Below, piece after piece: positions 1-11,689 of a stretch of 64,000 nucleotides of DNA. This DNA is from Batillaria attramentaria (lineage: Eukaryota; Mollusca; Gastropoda; Batillariidae), in assembly GCA_018292915.2 (NCBI GenBank), contig JACVVK020000195.1, forward strand, positions 917,501 through 981,500, written 5' to 3'. Below the pieces are notes generated by a model, which searched no databases, was not told where the DNA came from, and was given only the letters and a program-made list of their open reading frames with translations. Positions within the stretch are counted from its first letter, which is position 1; each line of letters begins with the position of its first letter. Position numbers and translations under genes: made by a program.

Positions 1-12
1 TGTTCATCACAT

Positions 13-2977
13 TTACGCTTGACTGCTCTCTGCCATGTGCGCTTCAAACGTGAACGGCACCTCGCGGAGAATTGTGGGCATACTGGAATCAGAGAAGCCG
101 TGCAACTTGCGATAGTGAATCTGAAGACACTGCTTGGTGGTGAACGACGCTGTACAGTGCGGCTGCTGGCAACGGAAAGGTCGCACCCCGGTGTGGATCA
201 GCACGTGTACTTTAAGGTTGCTCTTGTCGTGGAAACCCTTCTGACAGAACTTGCAGAAGTAGCGGAAGTATGACTCGTGTGACAGGAGGTGCTGACTCAG
301 CAGCTGAGATGAGGCGTAACACTAAAACAGACCAAAACTTCATAGTAATAGGACCGTCAGACACGTAACAGTTACAAAATGAAAACACCCTTTAGCGAAG
401 CACAAAGAGAAATTTGACATTTTACACAGTCTATTCAAATTTTGAACAGCCAGGATGCCAGAAGTGAACCAGCTGAATAAACTGTTATTGTAAACTAAAC
501 AGAGAACCAAGACTTAGTCTTACTTTGCCACATTCGCAGCAAGTCAGAGGGTTTTTGTCTCCCTTGGTCATTTTGCGGCGGCGGCGCCTGCATCGCCACG
601 GCTTTGTCCCTCGCTTGGTCTGAAAAGCAGGGTTTTTTTGTTTGTTTGTTTAATTAGTATCCGATTCCACCTTTGGCCAATTCTACCAGATGTCCATGCA
701 TGCAGTATCTTTTCTAAAACTCTTGGGGTGGGGGACAAAATTTAACCATAAACAGATTTCAGTACTTTGAAACAACACCCTGTTCCCAAAACAGGGGACC
801 CCCATCTTGCTGAATTAATTTGTCTTGCTGAATTAATTTGTCTAAAAAGCGACAGGTGTAGGCGTATTCTACCGCTCCGCACTACCAGGGTTAAAAAACA
901 TGTGCAACAACCATGCACTCCTTTGTCACGTGACATACCTTAGTGGCTTGACATCCATGCCATGACTCTGATTCGGCATCAGCGACGAACATCTCCCCAC
1001 ATTCGCTGCATTTCTCCAGTTGTTGCTGGAAGCTGGCCGGATGCATAATGAAGCAGTGCTTGACAAAATCCACCTCATTATCAAGCCTCAGGGTGCAGTA
1101 GCAGCACTGATGATCGTCAGGGAAGGGCAGATGACTGAGTTCCCCGAACCATGGAGAGTAAACCAAGAGTCTCTCCCCTTTTTCGATTTTTCGGCAAGTG
1201 ACGAAGTATAGGTTGCCATGGTGTTCAACAGACAGCAGGTTGGAATCCTCTCTACATAGCACGGGCCGGAGATACCTGCAATCAAAATGCTAAAATGTAA
1301 AATGAGAATTTCAGGTCTACAGTCCGTCTGCCAAAAGAAAAGTGAGTTGTTGTTTTTTCCAAAGATTTTTCTCTGAAATTATTCGCTGTGTAAAAAGTCT
1401 CTAAGTTAAAAAAATGTTTTCAGAGCCCCACCTGGATACATTTTGGGGTTTACTCTCTGTATGTTGCAGTTAATGCTCTTTACACGGGCTTTTTTGTGTC
1501 AAATGGGTCTTACTATCAAGTTTGTTTACCTACAGGTACTTGGTCTCATGAAGGTGAATCAGGGGATTGCCCACAACTGTGTGACACGCCACATACACAA
1601 CATGTCTTTTTCTTTGCTGACAGGGGTACTGGACAAGCGTAGTGCAACATTCAGGTGTCACTATAATCGGACATGCCGAATACAATGGAAAATGTGCCAA
1701 GAGACATTTTTTACGGTTGAATTTTGTATACTTTTTTTTTGTGTTTTTTTGTTGTTGTTTTTTTTGTTGTTGTTGTTTTTTTTTTTTTGGGGGGGGGGGG
1801 GGGGGTCATGGTTCACCAGTCACCCCAAGAGTGGAAGCTTAGAAGTGACAGCTAGAGGAAAAAAACAATGGAACCTGGTTGGGTGTCTGAGTCAGGTACA
1901 CTTTTTCTTTGGACAATGTTAAGGCTACTGTATTGTTTACTCGAAATCTGGAAAAAAATCTACATTTTTTCGGCAACCGGACTAAACCAACCGTAACACT
2001 GCACGCATTAGTGTTGAGATTAGAAACAGTATAAAATGATAATTATTAACTAAACCAGTTAGTGTCGGCAGTTACTTTTATCTTGAATGCACTTATGGAA
2101 ACACTTCCATTATTACAGTTGAGTGGCATGTGGGTTAAATATCTTTATAACTCCTAACTGTCCACACACGAATCACATCCTGAATCAAAAATCCTCACAA
2201 CACAAGACAGCACTAGACAGCACTATTATGCAACCTCGAGGCCAGCAGTCTGCCCGAGAGACAGCGTAACGTGCCGTCATATTGTGTCACACTCCAGGGA
2301 GCTGTCAACGCTAGCCAGACAGCTCAGCGATTTCACACCCTCCTGTGAACAATAGCTAAAGCGCACGGTTACACGACTGCCACTAGTAGTGCCAGTCTGC
2401 ATGTTGCCGTACTCGGCTGCCTGCTGGCGGGCAAGTGTTCCGCGGCACACGCAGCCTGCAGCGTTGCAAGGTTTGGGCAGTGATTGGTCAGTTGGCTGTA
2501 CTAGCCTGTGGCTAGCTGGCTGCCAGGTAAAATAGAACGCCTTTCTATTCCCGCGCCGGCACCGGCAAGGGGGATTTGCCAGCTGGCCGCCAGCGATTTA
2601 ATTAGGGTTGCCAGTGTTGCCAGCCCTGCAAGTACCAATCCTGGCAACGTGTAGCAGCCGCCCTAAGGGCACACTCAGTCGGGCCCCCTTACAACTTGCC
2701 CCAAGCACTTCCCACTGGCGTGAGGGCGGTAGACAACAAGAGACAAGTCCTGTTACAATGAACACGAAACCACGTGATGTACTCTCAGCCATATGAGCCA
2801 TACACAAGACTGCCCTGAGCAGGCAAAGCCTGGATTATGAGAGATTGTGCAATCTACTGCGGGCTGTGCATCCTTGAAAGAGGGGAACGGGGCCTCCATG
2901 AGAGTGCCCACGCCTTGCGTAATAGTGCTGTGGAGTGCTGTCTAGTGGTCCCGTGAATTTTGGTCTTGTCATATAGT

Positions 2978-3011
<34 letters not shown>

Positions 3012-4850
3012 GGGCTGTGGACAGTAAGGAGCAAAATGGATCCATGTGTATTAGAAAAATCTTTTCTGTCAACAGAGTTACATTACAGCACACCTGCACC
3101 AGTTGCTGAGGCTTTCTGACTCTGTAGACAGTACAATCGCTGGCTTTGCTTCCTCCGTCTCCGGTTTCAGCTGCTTCCGTTGTTTTCCATTCCAACCATT
3201 CTTCTTCTGCCCAGACTGAGAGAGTGTTGACCACTCCCTCTTTACACACCAGATGTCCTTCAAGTTGGACAAAGTCTTGACCTTCTCAACGTCAATCTGT
3301 TCACCCTGCAAGGGCCCAAGAAGTGCACCTTTCTCGATATCCTCAGCTGCGCCAACAGCGAATCCATCTGCAGATCGGACCAACGACAGCTGAGCGGGAA
3401 GCGAAGCTAAGGCATGAACGTGGCTGTTGGAACAGCCGCTGCTGTCCGAGATCATGCACGTCGGGGTTTCGACAAAACACATGCCAGGAGAATGATGCTC
3501 ATGGCAGAAGAAACACGCTGACATGTCACTGCGCTTCGTAGTTGGGACGGGGGATGCTGCGAGGACCTTTCGCTCTTGAGGTGGAGTGGGTTGTGTTTCG
3601 ACTGCTGAGTCAACGCATGCGTCTGATCCGAGGGAAGGGCTTCTATCTGAGAGAATGATTTCAAGACTTGTGCTGTCGGTTCCTCGGTTCATCAGGTCGA
3701 TTTGTGCGAGGGAGCTGAGAAGACTGCCCCGTGAAGGAACTTTTTCCACTGTGATGACAGGCTGACTGGAAGACCCTGAGGCTGACACCCGACCGTTTGG
3801 GAAAGCAAGCAGGACTCGGATCCCTGTTGATGGCTCCTGGACACGGATGCCTTTCAGAGTTTCAATCCCTTCTACCGACAATCTTGTGAGCGATTCCAGC
3901 TCGTTTGTGTAAGCGATGAGGTAGACCTGTCTGTTGTGCAAGTCTTTCATCAGATGCACAGAGATGTTGTCCATATGGATAGCAAACATGCAAGGATGGT
4001 GTGCAATGGAAGATGAATCAGCCTTTATTTCGCTTCCCTTTTGTGCTGGGCATGATGACTGTTTTAAATTTCCTGCTACTTTTTTCTTTTCAAAAACTTT
4101 ACTTGCTACTGCCCCGCTACAATCCCCAGGTACCTTGTGCGCATCTTTAATTTTTTCCAGTTTTCCGTTTTTCCTTTCAGGATCCGTCGTCTTTGATTTT
4201 GCATTAGATTTGAACAACCTCTCCTTTTTGTCCGAGCAGCCATGGGTGTTGCTAAGTTTGAGCTTTAGTGCATTGTTGACTCTCAGCTTCAGTTTCAGAC
4301 CATCATCACAGTTCTCTTTGACATACATCTTAGTGCAGCCGATAGTCCAAAAGGAAAATTTGTGAGTATCCAGATCTTTGGTTAGCTTTGTGCCATCTGC
4401 TTTTGACAAAGACATGTTTGATTCAATCTTGTCTTGGAGCTGACCTACTGATGAAGCACTACTGCCGGATTTTTTCCGCAAATCAAGCGGCACACATGAA
4501 GGATTAAAGTTCTGTCTCACTTTGTCGGCCCTGACCACCTTCGCAACAGGAACAGAAGGGAAATGTTCCATCTGAAGTTGTTTAGTTTCTGATGCATCAT
4601 TCACAATGCCTGAGTGGGACGCAGGAGCGCCGGGTAATGTTTTAGATTTTTTTGTTGGTGAAGGAGCGACTGCATCAGGGCGCTCAAGTTTGACTTTGAC
4701 TGGCAGTATGTTGTTTTCAAGCCCTTTCACTTTGTGTGTAGATGTGCAGTGAGGTGTGCCAAAGCGAGAAATGAGCTCTTTTGATTCTGCTGTAGGAGCC
4801 GATGACACATGGGGCATTGCTGCAGTCTGCTTAAAACTGACAAATTCCAT
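13..4850 (-). CDS. PRDM-family PR/SET-domain C2H2 zinc-finger protein
   Basis: Four coding exons join in phase: 4850-3250, 1275-939, 619-524 and 321-13 (780 aa plus stop). The start is the ATG at 4850, just inside an exon that follows an acceptor, so a 5' untranslated exon lies upstream. Residues 1 to about 480 are a low-complexity, Lys/Ser-rich region. A PR domain follows and is split by intron 1: the first half includes DGFAVGAAEDIEKGALLGP and the second half YFVTCRKIEKGERLLVY. The junction restores KDIW-YLRPVL. C2H2 fingers follow, including CKFC...H..IH with a TGVRPF linker, and a Cx4C finger. PR domains are SET-related and PRDM proteins are nuclear regulators, some of them histone methyltransferases. 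I cannot assign a vertebrate orthologue. The TAA at 13-15 may be the true end, but it lies so near the window edge that another splice form cannot be excluded. Confidence 0.85.
1730..1806. repeat. T-rich / poly-G simple sequence in PRDM intron 1
   Basis: A T-rich run with GTT units passes directly into a run of about 17 G. Intronic, with no coding content. Confidence 0.9.
2980..3009. repeat. 30-base poly-G run
   Basis: An uninterrupted G run inside PRDM intron 1, about 240 bases 3' of the exon-1 donor on the minus strand (C-rich in the transcript). Confidence 0.95.
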
Positions 4851-5809
4851 GGCTCTGTAAACAATAAAGACTTTCACTGTATTTTTTTTTTAAGTTGAAA
4901 GAAGGACAGACATAACAACACACACACACACACACACACAATTATAAAAAATTGTACTTTGGTCATACAGGCAGGGAAACTAGCTCTGAATGTTACTGGA
5001 CCATCAGTGACATAAATTTGTTTTGGAGACATTTTCAGAGAAGTTTTGGCTCATTCCTGCCAGATTCTTGTAAGTTTTTCTTACAGCTGTAATTTAACCA
5101 TTCCAAAGACCTGAACAGGGTACAGATCGAAGCAGTGAAAGGCGTTCTCCCGTTCCTTGTCCTTGTACATGTATGCAACCGTGCGAGCGATATTCGCACG
5201 CAAAGCTCATATTAAACGGAAGAATTTAACTTAAAAACAGAGCAAACAAACATCAGTTATAAGCCCGTACGAAAAAGAAACCGAAGCAAGCTCACAGAAA
5301 GGCAGTTTCGGGCTGTGCTGCTAAGAAACCGTTTTTTCAAGGATTTTGCTGAAGATTAAACGCCAAGTTTTAAGGTCCGTTACTTAAATTCCTAAACCTG
5401 CAGTTTTCAAGATTTTTTCTGCGCTTTCTTGTCTTCAACTGACAAATAAAACTAGTGTATGCTTAAACACTCAAATGTTATTGTTTTAGAGGCTGAAAAA
5501 AAGCTTACATACACTTTTGAAGCTCATTCCTATTACAAGTCCCAAAACTTGCATGTCGACAAGTTTACTACCGCTGACCAAAAAACGTTCGAAACAGCGC
5601 GAATTGGGGAGCAGCAATTATTACCAGAACACACTGAAACGAAATTTACAATAAAATATATTCTTCTGCTTGGTGCCCTAAAAAGATACAGATACATGTC
5701 TTTGTTCACTCCTTTTATCATATTTATTCACAACGGATCATTTCTATCGTGCACTGGATTGTTTCATTGAATGCTAAATCATGCTCCGGGAGCTCATCTT
5801 GTCGAATGA
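4851..5809. other. Intergenic interval between PRDM gene and SNRPD3
   Basis: This is AT-rich sequence with a (CA)n tract at about 4916-4940. It should contain the 5' non-coding exon(s) and promoter of the minus-strand PRDM gene, but I cannot place them. The short open frames here show no recognisable protein. Confidence 0.5.
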
Positions 5810-5819
5810 ACCGGAAGTA
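5810..5819 (+). promoter_or_regulatory. ETS-like motif upstream of SNRPD3
   Basis: ACCGGAAGT lies about 130 bases upstream of the Sm D3 start codon. ETS/GABP sites of this form are common at TATA-less promoters of housekeeping genes. No TATA box is evident. The regulatory role is inferred from position and motif only. Confidence 0.35.
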
Positions 5820-5944
5820 CATGACTACGACGAAGTGGCGGCGTCGATCTTTGTTTTCGATTGCAAACAGAATCCAGCATCATCCAGCTTTGAACATTTT
5901 TAAGTGTGCATCCGAGGTCAATCTGTGACAGCAAAGGTGTCATA

Positions 5945-6929
5945 ATGTCTATCGGTGTGCCGATCAAGGTACTTCATGAGGCAGAGGGCCACATTGTCAC
6001 CTGCGAAACAAGTACCGGCGAAGTGTATCGTGGGAAGTTGATAGAAGCTGAGGACAACATGAATTGTCAGATGGCTCAGATCACAGTCACATACAGAGAC
6101 GGTCGTGTTGCTCAGCTGGAAAACGTGTATATCAGAGGTAGTAAAATCAGATTCCTGATTTTGCCCGACATGTTGAAGAATGCTCCCATGTTCAAGAAAG
6201 TGCAAGGTAGAGGTGGCGGCGCAGGCAGAGGAAAGTCAGCTATCTTGAGAGCACAGGGTAAGTTCTCAGGCCTACAGCTAAGGACACTAGTCACTCAAAC
6301 GGTTTTGTAGTACGTGTACAATGTTTCGCCGTACCGTTCTTATTGACACCTTGCTGCTCAGTAACACTAACAGGACGGTTTTGAGTAGTTTTGAAATGCA
6401 AACCCTAGGACTAAGGGAAACAACTCTTGCTTTTGCCGTTTTTCCTTGTTCTGGTATACCAGTAGTAATAGTAGTTCAGTGCTAGTAGTTTAATGCAAAA
6501 CGTTGATAGTGGTGTTCCTAGTTAACTTGAAGGGAGGCTGCTTAACAGTTTGTCTGACTCGGACAAACCAGTTTTCCCAATCCAGTGTAATGCATAAAAG
6601 AACGTGCAAGATAGAACGTGCACCGCTTTTCTGTAATGTCATTTCACAAGGTCTTCTGTAGCAAGTCTACACCAGTGTTTGCAAATTCAATACAAACGCA
6701 TCCAGTGCGTCAAACTAACAATAGGAACATGACCTTGTGCTGTAACCTCATGATCGGCTCATCAGTACAGTACTTCTTGATCAGTGCATTATTTCTATAC
6801 AGTTACGAGAAAAGAAATGACGGGTTTAGGAATTTCTGTGTAATCTTAAAATTGATTCCTGTTCCAGCGGCAAGAGGCAGAGGGCGTGCTGGTGGCGGTC
6901 GTGGTAATGTGTTCCAGAAGCGTCGCTGA
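5945..6929 (+). CDS. SNRPD3: Small nuclear ribonucleoprotein Sm D3
   Basis: Two exons, 5945-6257 and 6868-6929, join in phase (donor g|gtaagt, acceptor ttccag|cg) into 124 aa, against 126 aa for human SmD3. The protein starts [16 protein letters not shown], contains Sm motif 1 (HIVTCET...[16 protein letters not shown]) and Sm motif 2 ([17 protein letters not shown]), and ends in an Arg/Gly tail and FQKRR. Sm D3 is one of seven core proteins forming the ring on U1, U2, U4 and U5 snRNAs. Its RG tail is normally symmetrically dimethylated for SMN-dependent assembly. The start is chosen by homology. An in-frame extension upstream exists but begins with GTG and is not credible. The intron falls just before the RG tail, so the tail is on its own exon. 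Confidence 0.97.
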
Positions 6930-8090
6930 TCTAACTTCACAAGTCTACACAAGGAAGTGACAGGTGCCAGACACTCGTTGCTTGAAGTCAGCAACTGTGT
7001 GAAGCTGCCGTAGTGCTGTGTTCGAAACTGTGAAATTAATTGTTCCGTGGCCCAATGTTTGTGGAGTTCAGTGATGTGGTCGGCGAATCTTACAGAATCT
7101 GGACATCTTGTCATTTGTGAAGAACTTGAATGGGACATACGGTGAATTCCTGTGTCCCTCGTGTCTTTTTTCATCCATTGTTGTACATGTATGAACAGAC
7201 ATTGTCACATCCGTCAAACTGTTTTATAATTTTCTTTTAGCCAGTTTTTAATGCACTGGTTCATTTGGTTATATTCATTGATTAAAACATTCAGTTCTCT
7301 TCCCATGGCATTTCATTTGTTAGTAGATGTGTGGAAACTGGAGAGTGGAGTGGATACATGTATGCTGCATTGGGTTGTATTTGTAGTACTATATGTACAG
7401 CGCTGAGCTTTCACGCTCGCCAATGGCCCCTAAAAATGGTGTCTGGCGAACTCGATAATTTACAGTACTATTCGCCCGGCTGGCGACCTGAAAATTACCG
7501 CCAGTGGTAGGGATTCCGTGCCTGTACACGGACTCTTGACACACGCTGTAATCGGCACAAATTTGTTTAAACTTGATTCGATCAAAAACCATGAGCAGAC
7601 GGTCAGTTGGACACAGAGATTGTTGCCAGAAGGAGAGTGCACAAAAATGAAACAGTGTTGTTGTTGAAAGTTTTCTTGTTTATTAGCTGCAATAGTTATA
7701 CAATTTAAAATAGGACCGCATTTTCAATCAAAGGGTCTGGCAACCTGAAAAATTTTCTGGCAACCTCAACTTCCTAGGTTAGGAGCCCAGCTGGCTCCTT
7801 AGCCTGGCTTGCTAAATCTCAGCCCTGTATGTACACTAAAAGTGCTGGGACTGAAAGTTAATTCGTCAGGTCTGTACTTCCTTTTTTCCTTACTTTTCTG
7901 AGATGATTTTTAATAACATACAGTGCTATGGACAGAAAAAATGTTATCCCAAAGTTAAACCTTTTGTAGTTTTTTTTTTTTTTTTAATTGGGGGTCCTCA
8001 CCATCAGAGTTTTAATTAAGGGTGCAACAGTCAACTGGTACATCTCAGTGCAGCATGTGTTGTTCTGTTAGGAATGTATCATAACACCGG
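6930..8090. other. SNRPD3 3' flank, no further gene seen
   Basis: The first few hundred bases are the likely 3' UTR, with an ATTAAA-type element near 7280. The remainder shows no gene and no clear repeat boundary. Confidence 0.4.
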
Positions 8091-8094
8091 CCCC

Positions 8095-8596
8095 TGTACG
8101 GCTGTAGTGTAGTGGTTAGCACTTTGGACCATGGACCAGGAGACCCGGGTTCGAGTCCCAGCCAAGGCAGGCGGGATTTTGCCTACCTAGGTCGGCTCCT
8201 ACCCTGAGCGGGTGTGCTATGAGCCCAATGGGGAGGCTGTTGCCACAGCCGAGATTCACCCACTTCACGGGTGCGACTTTGGGGGTGGTTCCCTTAGTAT
8301 GACACGTCTTACGATGTGGATGATCACACGGCTGGCACCGCAGATGCCGTAGTTCCTGGGCCTGGTTAATGCAGGGATATTTATGACAGGAAGCGTGGAA
8401 TGCAGCCCTGTTCCACAGTCCCAAACCACACGGACCTCCATAGCATCATCTTACCATCATCCTCGTTCCATCATCATGCATAATAAAAATTGCCCCAACT
8501 TCCGAGCCCTCCGTGGATTCCACCCATTACCTGGGAGGAACCCCACTGGAACTGGCAATGTTGTGAATTAGTTGGCGCAGCCAAAAAAAAAAAAAA
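8095..8596 (+). mobile_element. tRNA-derived SINE (family A), full length
   Basis: A tRNA-like head carries box-A-like GTAGTGTAGTGGTTAGCAC and box-B GGTTCGAGTCC. It is followed by about 400 bases shared with the copy at 25309-25782 and a terminal A run. Both copies share the tRNA head, the central AGCGGGTGTGCT region, the CAAACCACACGGACCTCC block and an ATGCATAATAAAAATTGCC block. The tRNA portion is part of a longer retroposon and is not a functional tRNA gene. Confidence 0.85.
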
Positions 8597-8599
8597 GTG

Positions 8600-9825
8600 T
8601 CAAAAAGGGCTGACATATTGGTTGTAGTGTCAAGTGAACTGGCTATGTAATCTCTGTAAAGTGTGTGTGTTGACAATCGGAACACACTGTTGTGTTACTA
8701 TTCCAACCTAGAATTTCGAGAGAGGAAAAAAACAAACAAATCCAGTGAGCAGCTGAAAGAAGTAAATGTGCAAAACATACCTCCAAACTGAGCATCTTTA
8801 TTTTTAAAAAAAACTCCGCCAGTCTCATTTGACAAACTGTCAAAAAGTAAATATTAAAAAATTGCACCCAATCAGCTGTATAGTATTGGTACATGTACCG
8901 GGTATGCACACACACAAAATGAAACTGGAATGTTTGTGAACAAGTAAAAACTTGACCCATGAATTGAATGTCTGCATCATCATTGATTAAAAAGTGTGAT
9001 ACCGGTAAGATGTTTCATAATCATAAATAATGCACTGAACGGTAATGTCCTGTCTGTAAAACCAGAACAGTTCATGACAAGACAAAAAAATATATATATG
9101 CATGTGTCGTGGAAATACCCAGGCTTAAAATCTTCCTCCTTTTGGCGAATTTCCACCTTTGGCCAAAAAAATATTCCTCCCCCAAAATGTGTTTCCGCCT
9201 CTGAAGGACATAAAACCATACAATACCAAAATGCTCCAAATTGTGCACATATTCTGGTCTAATTTGGCAACTATTCCTCCAAATAAAAGTGTTTCCTCTC
9301 TGAAGCACTTCAAACGCACCAAATTGAACTGATTGTAGTCTTTTTTAAAAAAAATCAAGGGGGGCATCCCCCCCCCCCCCCCCCCCCCCCCCGGGGTCAC
9401 CCCTAGCAGAACACGTATGCAAATGCTACTACATGCTACACACATTTCCTCCTTGTGGATCACGGACCATTGTAAACCCTGAAATATGCACTTGGTAAAC
9501 ATGGGCAACCTGTAAGTGTAAAGTCAAGAACTGCCACAGGGAACAAACCCTAAAATAACGCCAACAAAGTGGATAATCATATTCATAATGTCATGTGTAG
9601 GAAAACAAAACATTTCCCTCGTAGTCTGGACAGAGAACAGCTTCCATACAAATCGATATTATATATAATAAATTAGTGTCATGGAAATACTCCAGATAAG
9701 AAGTTTTTGATCACAAAACTTAGTATACAGATCGAATGGGTTTAACTTCAATTACAATTCAAAGTGAAAAGTACAAAATTAAAATTACAAAAACACACCC
9801 CTATTACTAAGTAATACAAATTACA
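8600..9825. other. Repeat-like non-coding interval
   Basis: AT-rich, with a poly-C run at about 9368-9392. No gene is recognisable and the open frames lack family features. Confidence 0.5.
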
Positions 9826-9965
9826 ACAAAATAGTGGAGTTTCTTAGCTCCACGTTTATACTAAAATTGTGCACTTCGTGCTACAAGCACGATATTTGCA
9901 GGATTTGCTCATCAACGTGATATATTAGATTTCTGATACAGGGCCATCTCAAATATTGACTGGTT
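9826..9965 (+). repeat. Interspersed repeat, left member of an inverted pair
   Basis: Shares several blocks with the reverse complement of 13300-13410, including TTGTGCACTTCGTGCTACAA, GTTTCTTAG and CTGATACAGGGCC. The pair flanks the orphan-family pseudogene. Confidence 0.7.
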
Positions 9966-10201
9966 TTGGAGAAAAAATTAATTAAAATAATTGTCTGCAG
10001 CAGACGAATTTGGAGATCAGTGCATCAGCAGTAAATGTAGAGGCGCCCCATAAATATCCACTAAATATTCCACCTATTTAACAGAAATACAGAACAAGCC
10101 CACAGAGTGACAGGATAATTTGAATACACCTCTTTATTTGTGTTGTCTGTTTAAATGAAACGTTTGAAAATACGCGCGGTCCGCACTTGATGGAATTCAA
10201 A

Positions 10202-10257
10202 ATGGCGGCGCTCGTTGTTTTGGAAGATCGTGGAGAAGAGGAGAACACGTATTTGGG
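10202..10257 (+). CDS. Possible isolated first coding exon
   Basis: An ATG in a good start context (CAAAATGGCGGCG) opens MAALVVLEDRGEEENTYL and is followed by a strong donor, GTAAGT. I could not find following exons that keep one frame, although open segments near 10710-10796 and 11190-11257 sit between plausible splice sites. TTCAAAATGGCGGC also occurs inverted near 13245, so this may be part of a repeat and not a gene. Function unknown. Confidence 0.25.
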
Positions 10258-11070
10258 GTAAGTCAGGGCAGTTTCGTTCGTTTGATACATAATTTATAAT
10301 TTCCAGCCTTTTCTGTCGAGTCTTGGTGTTGTTCTCGGTGTGTCTGATGTATCACTAGGTCTATTTTGATAACGAATGTTGACTTTTTGTAATGTTTACT
10401 CTAGCGAAGATACGTGAACGATGCGCCAGCCGTGCATGTATGCACGTGTGTGTTATCATTACGCGCGATCGAAAGAAGGTAAATCTAGGAAAAGGGAAGA
10501 GGACAGGCCAAAAGAAAGGATTTTCCACTTGAAATACTTGGAAAAGAAACGTGTGAGTTACGATTTCTGATTGGGAAGAGGAGGGGAAGTGAAAAGAAGC
10601 AACAGACGCCTGGATCTAATCATTCATATAATTCAGTGGTGATTGTTTGTGGGCTGTTCATGCACCCAATGCGTGACGTGTCTCCCCCCCCCCCCTCCCC
10701 CATTTCAGGACTAAAACAAAGATGAGAACTGCTTGCAATGGAAGGGACAGCATTTCTGAGTACTTCATTGCGGATTTTTGTTGCCGATTTAGACTGTAAG
10801 CTTACTCCTTCCCATTATAGTTTTGGTACTTGAATGATTTTCACGGTTCCAAATAAAGGGAAAGGGAGAAAGTGGAGATTACAGGGGCAAACAAGGAAGA
10901 TTGTTACCATTTTTTTTTTTTTTTATCCCGCTTTGAATAAATATGGAATAAAGAAAGGGCAGTCATGGGTCTAGGGGCGGTGTGGAGGGTTTGGAAGGCG
11001 ATAGTGATAAACATCCGTAGGGCCCTGAATTTTTCGTATATTCGTAGTACTGCAACGTTTTGATGTTTTT

Positions 11071-11071
<1 letters not shown>

Positions 11072-11122
<51 letters not shown>
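11072..11122. repeat. (CA)n microsatellite
   Basis: Uninterrupted CA dinucleotides. Confidence 0.97.
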
Positions 11123-11123
<1 letters not shown>

Positions 11124-11403
11124 GTCACACCCCTTTCTTCTATGAGTTTACCATTGTAGTAAGTAGCAAGGTGTGTTTTCTCATTTCAGAGTCCACATGG
11201 ACAAGAAAAGTACTTGTCAGCAGTTTCTTCTGTGATGGTGTGAAAGGACAGTGCTTGTAAGTACTTCAGGGATGTTTTTGTATGACCATTTTTTGCTCAC
11301 TCCATGCAAACATAATTATATGTGAAGTGAGCGTGTTTTGCACTAATGAGATGGTAAATGCGCTGACTTTCATTTTATTTTATTTGTTTTTGGTGGTGGT
11401 GGT

Positions 11404-11448
11404 GGGGGGGGGGGGGGGGCTACTTTGGCAAGATATCTCAGTAAAGAT

Positions 11449-11492
<44 letters not shown>

Positions 11493-11515
11493 AACAGTGT
11501 GTGTGTGTGTGTGTG
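11404..11515. repeat. Poly-G and (TG)n simple repeats
   Basis: A poly-G run (11404-11419) is followed by (TG)n from 11451. Confidence 0.95.
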
Positions 11516-11618
11516 CACTTCTGTCATCAGTTAGGTTCGCTAGTCAAGTATTCACTTTGCAGACTAACACGCCTTGTATTTATTAGCAATAAAGTGCGTT
11601 ATGATTGCAGATGAATTT

Positions 11619-11622
<4 letters not shown>

Positions 11623-11668
<46 letters not shown>
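11623..11668. repeat. (TG)n microsatellite
   Basis: Directly precedes the orphan-family pseudogene. Confidence 0.97.
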
Positions 11669-11670
<2 letters not shown>

Positions 11671-11689
11671 TTATCCTTATCTAGGGGCA

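Noticed and set aside
29..204. Plus-strand ORF opposite the last PRDM exon
   Set aside because: Opposes a zinc-finger exon whose Cys and His spacing is clearly conserved on the minus strand.
5906..5944. N-terminal extension of Sm D3 in frame with the start
   Set aside because: It begins with a non-ATG codon, and the conserved family start MSIGVPIKV is at 5945.
8103..8165. tRNA gene (also at 25318, 29350, 45720, 51955 and 58700)
   Set aside because: Each tRNA-like stretch is the head of a longer repeated element with a poly-A or (CACC)n end, and no matching acceptor stem was found.
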